This document shows positions 1 through 5,005 of a stretch of DNA of 5,005 nt, piece by piece. Position 1 is the stretch's first letter. Every line of letters starts with the position of its first letter. The translations under genes and the position numbers were made by a program. A model generated the notes under the pieces. It was not told the DNA's origin. It was given only the letters and a program-made list of their open reading frames with translations, and made no database searches. The DNA comes from an uncultured Oscillospiraceae bacterium (GTDB taxonomy: Bacteria > Bacillota > Clostridia > Oscillospirales > Oscillospiraceae). The DNA is taken from assembly GCA_934590505.1 (NCBI GenBank), contig CAKTPC010000141.1, forward strand, positions 1 through 5,005. The letters are read 5' to 3'.

Positions 1-894
1 GGCGAATATCTCCGGTATCGTTATCCCCGCGCGCTGCACGATCATCGTGTCCACATCCTGCACGGGGCGGCCTGTCATTCTGCCGATCATCTCCGCGACG
101 GTCGTCTTGCCGCATCCGGGCATGCCGACAAGCACGATGTTCATCATCCGGTGCATAAGCGCCCGCTCGACGCGGTCTATCTCGGCATCGTCAATGCGCG
201 TGCCGGTGAACAGCTCACTGCTCCTCTTCGCCTGCGCAACGAGCATATGCAGCCCGCCCGCATGCTTTATTCCGAGCTCCTCCGCTTGAAGCAGCAGCGC
301 CGTGCGCGCCGGGTTATATACGATGTCCAGCACCGCGCGGCAGTCCGGGTATGCCGTCAGGTCGACCGCCTGCGCGCCGTTATTCGGGTACATGCCCAGC
401 GGCGTGGTGTTCACGATAAGCCCCGCGTCGCGGTGGCGCTCAAGGTTATTGTAATTGTCCTCCCCGCGGCGGCTTATGACTACGGTCTGCGCGCCGAGGC
501 TTTTGAGCACGGCGCGCACTGAGGCGCAGGCTCCACCGCTGCCGAGCACGAGCGCCTTCGTCCCGGCGGGGTCTATCCCGTTCACATGCAGCAGGCTCTC
601 AAAGCCGAACATGTCCGTGTTGTCGCCGTAGATGCTGCCGTCCGCGCGGCGTACAAGCGTGTTCACGCTGCCCGAGAGCCGCGCCCGCTCGCCCAGCTCA
701 TCGCAGAACGGGATCACGGCCTTTTTATACGGCATCGTCACGTTCAGCCCGTCCCACTCGCCGTCTTTTATGAAGCCCTCAAGCTCCTCCGCGCGGCGCT
801 CATAGAGCCGGTATTCATACCCGGCGAGCATTTTGTGTATTTCCGGGGAATAGCTGTGCCCCAGCTTCTCCCCAAGCAGTCCGCATCTGAGCAT
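1..894 (-). CDS. aroE-aroK: Fused shikimate dehydrogenase-shikimate kinase (AroE-AroK), 3' part cut by window edge
   Basis: A single open frame of 298 codons reaches the window edge without a stop. Residues 1-249 are shikimate dehydrogenase, which reduces 3-dehydroshikimate to shikimate with NADPH. It shows HSYSP (Ser14, Ser16), NVTMPYK with catalytic Lys57, SVNT (Asn78), GDNTD (Asp94), a glycine-rich nucleotide loop LGSGGA (117-122), SRR (141-143, fitting the NADP phosphate), NTTPLGM (162-168) and GGLHMLVAQ (213-221). From Met251 begins shikimate kinase, which phosphorylates shikimate with ATP. It has Walker A GMPGCGKTT (257-265), shikimate-binding DVD (280-282) and the conserved IPEIF; about 120 residues should lie outside the window. 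The AroE part is compact because the stretch between SRR and NTTP is short. The ATG overlaps the chorismate mutase stop (TGATG) and has AAAGGAG 8 bases upstream. Fusion in one frame is seen directly; bifunctionality is inferred. Confidence 0.93.
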   Translation of the reverse strand, partial: MLRCGLLGEKLGHSYSPEIHKMLAGYEYRLYERRAEELEGFIKDGEWDGLNVTMPYKKAVIPFCDELGERARLSGSVNTLVRRADGSIYGDNTDMFGFESLLHVNGIDPAGTKALVLGSGGACASVRAVLKSLGAQTVVISRRGEDNYNNLERHRDAGLIVNTTPLGMYPNNGAQAVDLTAYPDCRAVLDIVYNPARTALLLQAEELGIKHAGGLHMLVAQAKRSSELFTGTRIDDAEIDRVERALMHRMMNIVLVGMPGCGKTTVAEMIGRMTGRPVQDVDTMIVQRAGITIPEIFA

Positions 895-1169
895 CAGCCG
901 CGCTCCTTTCCGATAAGCTCCCGCTGGTAATCCCGGCTCAGCTCGAAGAGCATCGTATAAAGCCTGCGCGTATACTCCCGCAGCTCCTCGGGCAACTGCT
1001 CCGCGACTCTGTCCAGCTTCTCTTTCTCACGCGAAGCATCGAGCACCGGCAGGCCGTTTTCTTTCTTATATTCCGCAATAGCATGCGAGAGCTCCATCCG
1101 CTCGGCAAAGAGCGCAACGAGCTTTTCATCGACCGTGTCTATTTTCTCTCTGTATTCTTCAAGCTTCAT
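894..1169 (-). CDS. Stand-alone chorismate mutase, AroQ class (type II)
   Basis: A 91-residue, all-helical protein that rearranges chorismate to prephenate, the first step toward phenylalanine and tyrosine. The AroQ-fold active-site set is visible in order: Arg7 (YREKIDTVD), Arg24 (AERMEL), Lys35 (AEYKKENG), Asp44, Arg47 and Glu48 (VLDASREKE), then Ser78 and Gln82 in ELSRDYQ. These match Arg11, Arg28, Lys39, Asp48, Arg51, Glu52, Ser84 and Gln88 of the E. coli P-protein mutase domain. No prephenate dehydratase or dehydrogenase domain follows, so this is the monofunctional form. The ATG at 1169 makes a 4-base ATGA overlap with the aroC stop. A purine-rich GAGGAG lies about 13 bases upstream, rather far, so translation probably relies on coupling to aroC. 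A frame extension upstream to 1265 lacks family similarity and overlaps aroC, so it was not used. Confidence 0.93.
   Translation of the reverse strand: MKLEEYREKIDTVDEKLVALFAERMELSHAIAEYKKENGLPVLDASREKEKLDRVAEQLPEELREYTRRLYTMLFELSRDYQRELIGKERG
903..909 (-). promoter_or_regulatory. Ribosome binding site of aroE-aroK
   Basis: On the minus strand AAAGGAG lies 8 bases before the ATG at 894-892, inside the end of the chorismate mutase gene. It fixes the aroE start and supports initiation that does not depend only on coupling through the TGATG overlap. Confidence 0.75.
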
Positions 1170-2176
1170 GTCCGTTCCGTCTCTCCTCTGCGTGCAAGCC
1201 ACGCATCGTATATCGCTATCGCCGCCGCGGCCTCCACGCACGGCACGGCGCGCGGCACTATGCACGCATCGTGCCGTCCGTGTATCTCTATCGTCGTCTC
1301 CTCAAGTGTACTCAAGTCGACGCTCCGCTGCGGCTTTGCTATCGAGGGCGTAGGCTTCACCGCCGCGCGGAACACGAGCGGCATGCCGTCCGTAATACCG
1401 CCGAGGATGCCGCCGCAGTTGTTGCCGCGCGTCTCTATCCTGCCGTCATTGATGCAGAACTCATCGTTATTCTCGCTGCCGCGCAGGTGCGTCGCGGCAA
1501 AGCCTGCGCCGAATTCTATTCCCTTTACCGCCGGGATACCGAATACTGCGGCGGATATCCTGCTCTCCATGCCGCCGAACAGCGCACCGCCGAGCCCTGC
1601 CGGGACTCCCTCCGCTGTGCACTCGATCACGCCGCCGACGGAGTCTCCCTCCGCCTTGGCCTGTATGATCTTATCGAGCATCGCGTCCTCATCGCGTGCC
1701 CCGCCTATCTCGGCAATGCGCGCATGGATTCTCACGCCCTCAGCTTCAAGCAGCTGCAGGCATATCCCGCCCGCAATGCACAGCGGTGCCGTCATGCGCC
1801 CGGAGAACTCCCCGCCGCCCGTGGGTATACTGCCGTACCTGAGCCACGCCGAATAATCCGCGTGTCCCGGGCGCGGCACAGTGCGCAGCGCATCATAATC
1901 GTGCGGGCGCACGTCAGTGTTGCGTATGACCGCCGTGATAGGCGTCCCGTCCGTCACGCCGTCACACAGCCCGGAAGTGAACTCCGGTACGTCCGCCTCA
2001 CGGCGCGCCGTGGCGTATTCGCTCCTCCCCGGCGCGCGGCGCTGCATGAAGCGCAGGAGCGCATCAAGATCCATGCGCGCCCCGGCGGGTACACCCTCAA
2101 GCGTCATGCCGATGGACTCCGCGTGCGACTGGCCGAATATTTCAAGGCGCAGGCATTCACCGTAAAAGCCGTTCAT
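1166..2176 (-). CDS. aroC: Chorismate synthase
   Basis: This 336-residue enzyme eliminates phosphate from EPSP to give chorismate, using reduced flavin. Family blocks are present in order: FGQSHAESIG (14-23, His18), RRAPGRS (46-52), the SGLCDGVTDGTPI block (68-80), RPGHADY (102-108, His105), GGGEFSGRMTA (120-130), GDSVGGV and GLGGALF, KGIEFGAGF, GNNCGGILGGITDG, KPTPSI, and a C-terminal VPRAVPCVEAAAA. The usual first signature GESHG reads GQSHA, and the usual RGGGRSSARET region reads GGGEFSGRMTA. Both, with the short length (families usually 350-390), suggest the compact clostridial branch; both active-site histidines remain. The start ATG at 2176 is chosen because TTGGAGG sits 7 bases upstream and homology begins there. 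It overlaps the aroA stop by ATGA. The longer frame to 2269 runs into aroA and is unsupported. Confidence 0.97.
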   Translation of the reverse strand: MNGFYGECLRLEIFGQSHAESIGMTLEGVPAGARMDLDALLRFMQRRAPGRSEYATARREADVPEFTSGLCDGVTDGTPITAVIRNTDVRPHDYDALRTVPRPGHADYSAWLRYGSIPTGGGEFSGRMTAPLCIAGGICLQLLEAEGVRIHARIAEIGGARDEDAMLDKIIQAKAEGDSVGGVIECTAEGVPAGLGGALFGGMESRISAAVFGIPAVKGIEFGAGFAATHLRGSENNDEFCINDGRIETRGNNCGGILGGITDGMPLVFRAAVKPTPSIAKPQRSVDLSTLEETTIEIHGRHDACIVPRAVPCVEAAAAIAIYDAWLARRGETERT

Positions 2177-3378
2177 GTATCTGCCTCCAATGAGGAAAGA
2201 TCGTCCCAGAAGCTTGGATAAGATTTGCGGACGCAGTCGGGATCGCTGACCGTGACCACCCCGCGGCACGCGCAGGCCGCAACAGCTGCCGCCATCGCCA
2301 TGCGGTGGTCGGATTCCGTCTCCGCCGTGCCGCCCGCAAGCTCCGGTCTGCCTCGGAGAATGAGGCTGTCCCCGTCAATGCGCGCGTCCGCGCCGAGTGC
2401 GTGGAGCATCCGCGCCGTGCCGCCGAGTCTGTCGGACTCCTTCAGTCTCAGCCGCCCGGCGTTTATGATTTCCGTCTCCCCGTCTGCCACAGCGGCAAGC
2501 GCCGCTAGCACAGGGATAATGTCAGGGATCATCGCCGCATCTATCGTCATTCCGCGCAGTACCCCGCGGCGGACGCTCACGCGGTCATCGTGTACCTCGA
2601 CATTCGCGCCAAGTTTCCGCAGTATCTGTACTACAGCTCTGTCTCCTTGGCCAGATTCTTGGTTCAGCCCTGTCACAGCGATGCCGCCGCGGGACAGCGC
2701 ACCCATGCACAAAAACGGCGCAGCGTTCGACCAGTCGCCCTCCACGGTCATTATCTCCGGTGCGGCGTAGCTCTGCCCGCCGGGGATATAATAGCCGCCG
2801 GCAGTCTCTGTCACGCTTATCCCGCTGAGCCGAAGCGCCTCAAGCGTCATGGCGGCATAAGATGCGGACTGGAGCTGTCCCGTTATATTCAGTGTGCTGT
2901 CTCCCGGGAGCATCGGCAGTGCCATCAGCAGCCCCGATATGAACTGGGACGACACGTCTCCCGGCAGCGTGAAAACTCCCGGACGCAGTTTCCCGGTGCA
3001 GCGCAGTAGGTTTCCCTGCCGCTCGATGCTCATCCCGTGCGCACACAGCTCATGCGCGAGCGGTTCAATAGGCCTCTCCGGCAAACGCCCGCGCAGTATA
3101 AACTCCGCGTCAGCGCCGAGCGCCCCCGCCAGCGGCAGCAGAAAGCGCAGCGTCGTACCGCTCTCGCCGCAGTCAAGGCGGCATGTGCCGCCATCTGTAT
3201 TGAGCAATACTCTCAAGCACTCCCGTGTCGCGCGTATATCCTGCGCCTCGCCGACGTTCTCCACCCGCACCGGGTGCTCCGTCAGCGCAGCACATATAAG
3301 ATATCTGTGCGCTTGGGACTTTGACGCGGGCGCTCGGACTTCTCCCCGGTGCGCACCGGGTTCGACGATCCTTGTCAT
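2173..3378 (-). CDS. aroA: EPSP synthase (3-phosphoshikimate 1-carboxyvinyltransferase)
   Basis: This 401-residue enzyme transfers the enolpyruvyl group of PEP to shikimate-3-phosphate. Visible motifs are PASKSQAHR (17-25, Lys20 and Arg25), the CGESGTTLRF loop (70-79), LPERP (99-103), DVSSQFISGLLM (141-152), SASYAAMT (171-178), EGDWSNAA (213-220), SGQGD (242-246), MIPDIIP with catalytic Asp286, RLKESDR (311-317, Glu314), SDHRMAM (356-362) and the terminal KSYPSF. The position matching E. coli Gly96 is Gly74. It is shorter than the usual 420-450 residues, but no core motif is missing. The ATG at 3378 forms an ATGA overlap with the aroB stop and begins right at the family's N-terminal strand. 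A same-frame extension to 3687 lies wholly inside aroB and has no family similarity. The Shine-Dalgarno site is poor, so coupling to aroB is likely. Confidence 0.97.
   Translation of the reverse strand: MTRIVEPGAHRGEVRAPASKSQAHRYLICAALTEHPVRVENVGEAQDIRATRECLRVLLNTDGGTCRLDCGESGTTLRFLLPLAGALGADAEFILRGRLPERPIEPLAHELCAHGMSIERQGNLLRCTGKLRPGVFTLPGDVSSQFISGLLMALPMLPGDSTLNITGQLQSASYAAMTLEALRLSGISVTETAGGYYIPGGQSYAAPEIMTVEGDWSNAAPFLCMGALSRGGIAVTGLNQESGQGDRAVVQILRKLGANVEVHDDRVSVRRGVLRGMTIDAAMIPDIIPVLAALAAVADGETEIINAGRLRLKESDRLGGTARMLHALGADARIDGDSLILRGRPELAGGTAETESDHRMAMAAAVAACACRGVVTVSDPDCVRKSYPSFWDDLSSLEADT
2184..2190 (-). promoter_or_regulatory. Ribosome binding site of aroC
   Basis: TTGGAGG on the minus strand ends 7 bases before the ATG at 2176-2174. 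It is embedded in the last codons of aroA and decides the aroC start over the longer frame beginning at 2269. Confidence 0.8.
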
Positions 3379-4454
3379 TTTATTCCGCCCGCCTTCAGCC
3401 ATTCGCAAAGCTCGGCGGCCACGGCGTTCTCTATCCGGCAGCAGCCTATCCGCTCCGGGACTATCAGCGCGACGCCGCTCCCGTCGGACTTTTTGTCCGA
3501 TAACATCGCGTCTAACATATCGTCCCGCGCGAAATCTATTCCCGTCGGCAGGCCGTAGCGCCTGAGCATCTTCTCTATCCGCTCTGCCGTGCCCTTTTCG
3601 CTTATGCCGAAGCTTTCCGCGGCGCGGCTTATCGCGGCCATGCCCATCGCGACGGCGTAGCCGTGCGGCAGCGTGTACCCGCTGCACCGCTCCGCTGCGT
3701 GGCCGATGGTGTGCCCGAAGTTCAGGTATCGCCTGTCCCCGCGGTCAAACTCATCGCGCGCAACGAAGTCTCGCTTCATCGATACGCAGCGCTCCACGAC
3801 CGCCTCATAGCGCGCAGATATCGGCTCTTTGCCGAGCGACTCGAAGAAGCCCTCGTCCCCTATCACGCCATATTTGATAATCTCCGCGCTCCCGCTGCGT
3901 ACCTCACGCTCGGGCAGTGTGGAAAATGTATCCGTATCGCAGATCACCGCGGCGGGCTGATGGAAGCAGCCAAGCTGATTCTTTCCCGCGCGCAGGTTTA
4001 TCGCCGTCTTGCCGCCGACGGAGGAATCCACCGCCGCGAGCAGCGTCGTCGGCAGCTGGATATAATCAATGCCGCGCCGATAGGTGGCCGCGGCAAAGCC
4101 CGTCAGGTCGCCCGTGACCCCGCCGCCGAGCGCGGCGGCGATATCGCTGCGGCTCAAGCGGCAGCGGCAGATAAACTCCGTAAGCTCCTCATAAGTTGCG
4201 AAGGACTTTGACGCCTCGCCGCTTTTGAACACGAAGGTGAACACCTCGGCTCCCGCCCGCTCAAACGCGGCGGCAGCGGCTGAACCGCAGCGCGGAAAGA
4301 CCTCATCGTCCGAGACGAGCACGACCTTTTTCCCCGCGCAGAACGGACGGACGAGCTCATCGAGCTTACCAAGCAGCCCCGCGCCGATGACGACGTCATA
4401 GTCCGCAGACGCGCTCACATGCACCGTTTTCAATTCTCCAAGCCTGTCCGCCAT
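3375..4454 (-). CDS. aroB: 3-dehydroquinate synthase
   Basis: A 359-residue NAD- and metal-dependent enzyme that cyclises DAHP to 3-dehydroquinate, the second step of the shikimate pathway. The sequence shows KSGEASKS (77-84), the NAD loop ALGGGVTGDLTGF (108-120), YRRGIDYIQLPTTLLAAVDSS (125-145), VGGKTAIN with Lys149, GKNQLG (157-162), GSAEIIKYG with Glu191, LNFGHTIGHAAE with His248, LPHGYAVAMGM with His264, and SDKKSDG (319-325). Glu191, His248 and His264 match the zinc ligands of the family. Length is normal. The ATG at 4454 is preferred because GGAGGG ends 7 bases upstream; a TTG at 4484 would add ten residues but has no ribosome site. It is the first gene of the operon, behind its own promoter and a leader of about 86 bases, and its stop overlaps the aroA start. 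Confidence 0.97.
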   Translation of the reverse strand: MADRLGELKTVHVSASADYDVVIGAGLLGKLDELVRPFCAGKKVVLVSDDEVFPRCGSAAAAAFERAGAEVFTFVFKSGEASKSFATYEELTEFICRCRLSRSDIAAALGGGVTGDLTGFAAATYRRGIDYIQLPTTLLAAVDSSVGGKTAINLRAGKNQLGCFHQPAAVICDTDTFSTLPEREVRSGSAEIIKYGVIGDEGFFESLGKEPISARYEAVVERCVSMKRDFVARDEFDRGDRRYLNFGHTIGHAAERCSGYTLPHGYAVAMGMAAISRAAESFGISEKGTAERIEKMLRRYGLPTGIDFARDDMLDAMLSDKKSDGSGVALIVPERIGCCRIENAVAAELCEWLKAGGIK

Positions 4455-4461
4455 ACGCCAA

Positions 4462-4467
4462 CCCTCC
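4462..4467 (-). promoter_or_regulatory. Ribosome binding site of aroB
   Basis: GGAGGG on the minus strand lies 7 bases before the ATG at 4454-4452. It decides that start against an in-frame TTG at 4484-4482, which has only a T-rich tract upstream. Confidence 0.8.
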
Positions 4468-4487
4468 GCGAAATCGTATTGCAATAC

Positions 4488-4513
4488 AAAAACAGCACAG
4501 GTACGCCCTGTGC
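4488..4513 (-). terminator. Terminator-like hairpin in the aroB leader (possible attenuator)
   Basis: Read on the minus strand, GCACAGG (4513-4507) and CCTGTGC (4501-4495) form a perfect 7-bp stem with a GCGTA loop. It is followed by TGTTTTT (4494-4488), as in an intrinsic terminator. It lies between the predicted transcription start near 4540 and the aroB start, so it could end transcription before the operon. The 3' arm can instead pair with ACAGCAAGG at 4537-4529 (6 bp plus 3 bp with one bulged base), a possible antiterminator. The T tract is short and interrupted by G, so termination may be weak. The structure is seen; a regulatory role is inferred. Confidence 0.45.
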
Positions 4514-4546
4514 CAAAACCGTCAAAAACCTTGCTGTGTGCGGTAA

Positions 4547-4575
4547 ATTATATCAGCTTCATGTACTCAAGTCAA
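4547..4575 (-). promoter_or_regulatory. Promoter of the aroB-aroA-aroC-CM-aroEK operon
   Basis: On the minus strand TTGACT (4575-4570) is separated by exactly 17 bases from TATAAT (4552-4547). TG stands one base before the -10, giving an extended TGATATAAT. This is close to the ideal vegetative (sigma-A/sigma-70) promoter. The start is expected near 4540, giving a leader of about 86 bases before aroB. The promoter lies back to back with the degV promoter, with 40 bases between the two -35 boxes. Confidence 0.85.
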
Positions 4576-4594
4576 TATCGGACGCAGATTTGAG

Positions 4595-4627
4595 GCCGGT
4601 TCAAAAATATTTGAATTGACAACCGGC
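4595..4627. promoter_or_regulatory. Nested inverted repeat over the degV -35 region (candidate operator)
   Basis: The outer arms GCCGGTT (4595-4601) and AACCGGC (4621-4627) enclose an inner palindrome, TTCAAA (4600-4605) and TTTGAA (4610-4615), with a 4-base centre AATA. The repeat overlaps the -35 box of the plus-strand promoter and lies upstream of the aro promoter, so it is outside both predicted transcripts. That favours a protein-binding site over an RNA structure. Function is inferred; the inner A/T tract could also serve as an UP-like element for RNA polymerase. Confidence 0.35.
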
Positions 4628-4644
4628 GCAAAATTTTTTATACT
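4616..4644 (+). promoter_or_regulatory. Promoter of the DegV-family gene
   Basis: TTGACA (4616-4621) and TATACT (4639-4644) are spaced by exactly 17 bases, an almost consensus vegetative promoter. An A/T-rich stretch lies just upstream. The start is expected around 4650-4652, giving a leader of about 55 bases before the ATG at 4707. Confidence 0.85.
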
Positions 4645-4648
4645 AATT

Positions 4649-4667
4649 TTTGAAGTATTTCTTCAAA
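4649..4667. promoter_or_regulatory. Inverted repeat at the degV transcription start (operator or 5' hairpin)
   Basis: TTTGAAG (4649-4655) and CTTCAAA (4661-4667) form a perfect 7-bp inverted repeat with a 5-base TATTT centre, positioned at the predicted +1. It reuses the TTTGAA/TTCAAA half-site found in the palindrome at 4600-4615. A further single TTCAAA occurs at 4675-4680. It could be a repressor site or a small hairpin at the 5' end of the mRNA; the sequence alone does not decide. Confidence 0.4.
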
Positions 4668-4692
4668 GCAAACTTTCAAACACACAGACTGG

Positions 4693-4698
4693 AAAGGA
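4693..4698 (+). promoter_or_regulatory. Ribosome binding site of the DegV-family gene
   Basis: AAAGGA ends 8 bases before the ATG at 4707-4709, fixing that start. Confidence 0.75.
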
Positions 4699-4706
4699 TT
4701 GGTATT

Positions 4707-5005
4707 ATGTCAGACTATATCATCGCCACATCTTCCACCTCTGATCTCACGAGGGACTATCTGGACGCGCACAGCATCCCCTTTGTCAGCTACAGCTACA
4801 CCATCGGCGACAAGCTGTATGAGGACGACTGCCGCGAGGAATCACGCGACGCAGTATATAAGGGCATGCGCAATAACGGGGATCTGCTCAAGACCTCGAT
4901 GATAAACGAGTATATATACTGCGACTTCTTCAATTCCCTGCTCGATTCCGGCAAGGACGTTATCTTCCTCGATATGTCGAAGAAGATGTCCGTCTCTTAT
5001 GAAAA
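4707..5005 (+). CDS. DegV-family (FakB-type fatty-acid-binding) protein, N-terminal 99 codons
   Basis: The frame is open from 4707 to the window edge; only the first 99 residues of a family usually about 280 long are visible. It starts with a beta strand and an STSDLT turn (YIIATSSTSDLT, 4-15), where DegV proteins normally carry a (T/V)DS(T/A)xDL motif. It continues with IGDKLYEDD (33-41), KTSMIN (62-67, with the conserved Thr63-Ser64 pair that in FakB proteins contacts the fatty-acid carboxylate), and a hydrophobic strand DVIFLDMS followed by KKMSVSY (92-98), matching the family's LSxxLSGTY. Proteins of this family bind a fatty acid and can present it to the kinase FakA. The first motif has Ser9 where Asp is usual. 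No kinase gene is visible, so a FakA partnership is an inference. It is divergent from the aro operon and has its own strong promoter. Confidence 0.85.
   Translation, partial: MSDYIIATSSTSDLTRDYLDAHSIPFVSYSYTIGDKLYEDDCREESRDAVYKGMRNNGDLLKTSMINEYIYCDFFNSLLDSGKDVIFLDMSKKMSVSYE

Noticed and set aside
1301..1317. Short tandem CTCAAGT repeat (1301-1307 and 1311-1317)
   Set aside because: It has only two 7-base units inside aroC that encode ordinary residues; no sign of a functional repeat.
1307..1318. 12-base match (TGTACTCAAGTC) between aroC and the aro promoter at 4562-4573
   Set aside because: One such match between two places in 5 kb on either strand is expected by chance, and the aroC copy is explained by coding sequence.
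1083..1856. Plus-strand open frame of 257 codons across chorismate mutase and aroC
   Set aside because: It is low in complexity (Ser, Pro, Ala), crosses the boundary of two real genes on the other strand and has no ribosome site; it is an antisense shadow.
1271..2221. Plus-strand open frame of 316 codons opposite aroC
   Set aside because: It mirrors a well-supported aroC on the other strand. Its translation is rich in Arg, Ala and His with no recognisable domain, as expected for an antisense frame in GC-rich codon usage.
2894..3565. Plus-strand open frame of 223 codons opposite aroA and aroB
   Set aside because: It is a Ser/Arg/Pro-rich antisense shadow spanning the aroA/aroB junction, with no domain seen.
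3379..3687. N-terminal extension of the aroA frame by 103 codons
   Set aside because: It lies wholly inside aroB in another frame and is Arg-rich without family similarity. The ATGA overlap at 3378 gives a normal start.
4419..4619. Small plus-strand open frame of 66 codons in the divergent spacer
   Set aside because: It covers the aroB start, leader and both promoter regions, has no ribosome site and encodes nothing recognisable.
1..5005. CRISPR arrays, insertion sequences, tRNA or rRNA genes
   Set aside because: No regularly spaced repeats, transposase motifs, terminal inverted repeats or RNA gene patterns were seen; the window is almost fully occupied by aro genes.

Overview
The window carries most of a common aromatic (shikimate/chorismate) biosynthesis operon on the minus strand. 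A divergently transcribed DegV-family gene enters at the right edge on the plus strand. The host is probably a GC-rich Clostridia/Firmicutes member, perhaps Oscillospiraceae-like. This rests on the compact operon, the Gram-positive style Shine-Dalgarno sites and sigma-A-type promoters in an AT-rich spacer, the short clostridial-looking variants of AroA, AroC and AroE, and the DegV neighbour. The taxon is an inference, not a database result.

Layout in transcription order on the minus strand: promoter (4575-4547), a leader with a terminator-like hairpin (4513-4488), aroB (4454-3375), aroA (3378-2173), aroC (2176-1166), a stand-alone AroQ-type chorismate mutase (1169-894), and one reading frame (894 to beyond position 1) in which shikimate dehydrogenase (AroE) runs directly into shikimate kinase (AroK). 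The first three junctions are 4-base ATGA overlaps and the fourth is a 1-base TGATG overlap, so the five cistrons form one translationally coupled unit. On the plus strand, a near-consensus promoter (4616-4644) drives the DegV-family gene from 4707 past the window end.

Together the genes give DAHP to dehydroquinate (AroB), dehydroshikimate to shikimate (AroE), shikimate to shikimate-3-phosphate (AroK), EPSP (AroA), chorismate (AroC), then prephenate (chorismate mutase). Dehydroquinate dehydratase (AroD/AroQ) and DAHP synthase are not in the window. The dehydratase could lie just downstream, beyond position 1.

No gene is of unknown type. The points worth a second look are the almost linker-free AroE-AroK fusion, the possible attenuator upstream of aroB, and the nested palindromes built from TTTGAA/TTCAAA half-sites at the degV promoter. 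All long plus-strand reading frames across 1-4450 are read as antisense shadows of the GC-rich aro genes.
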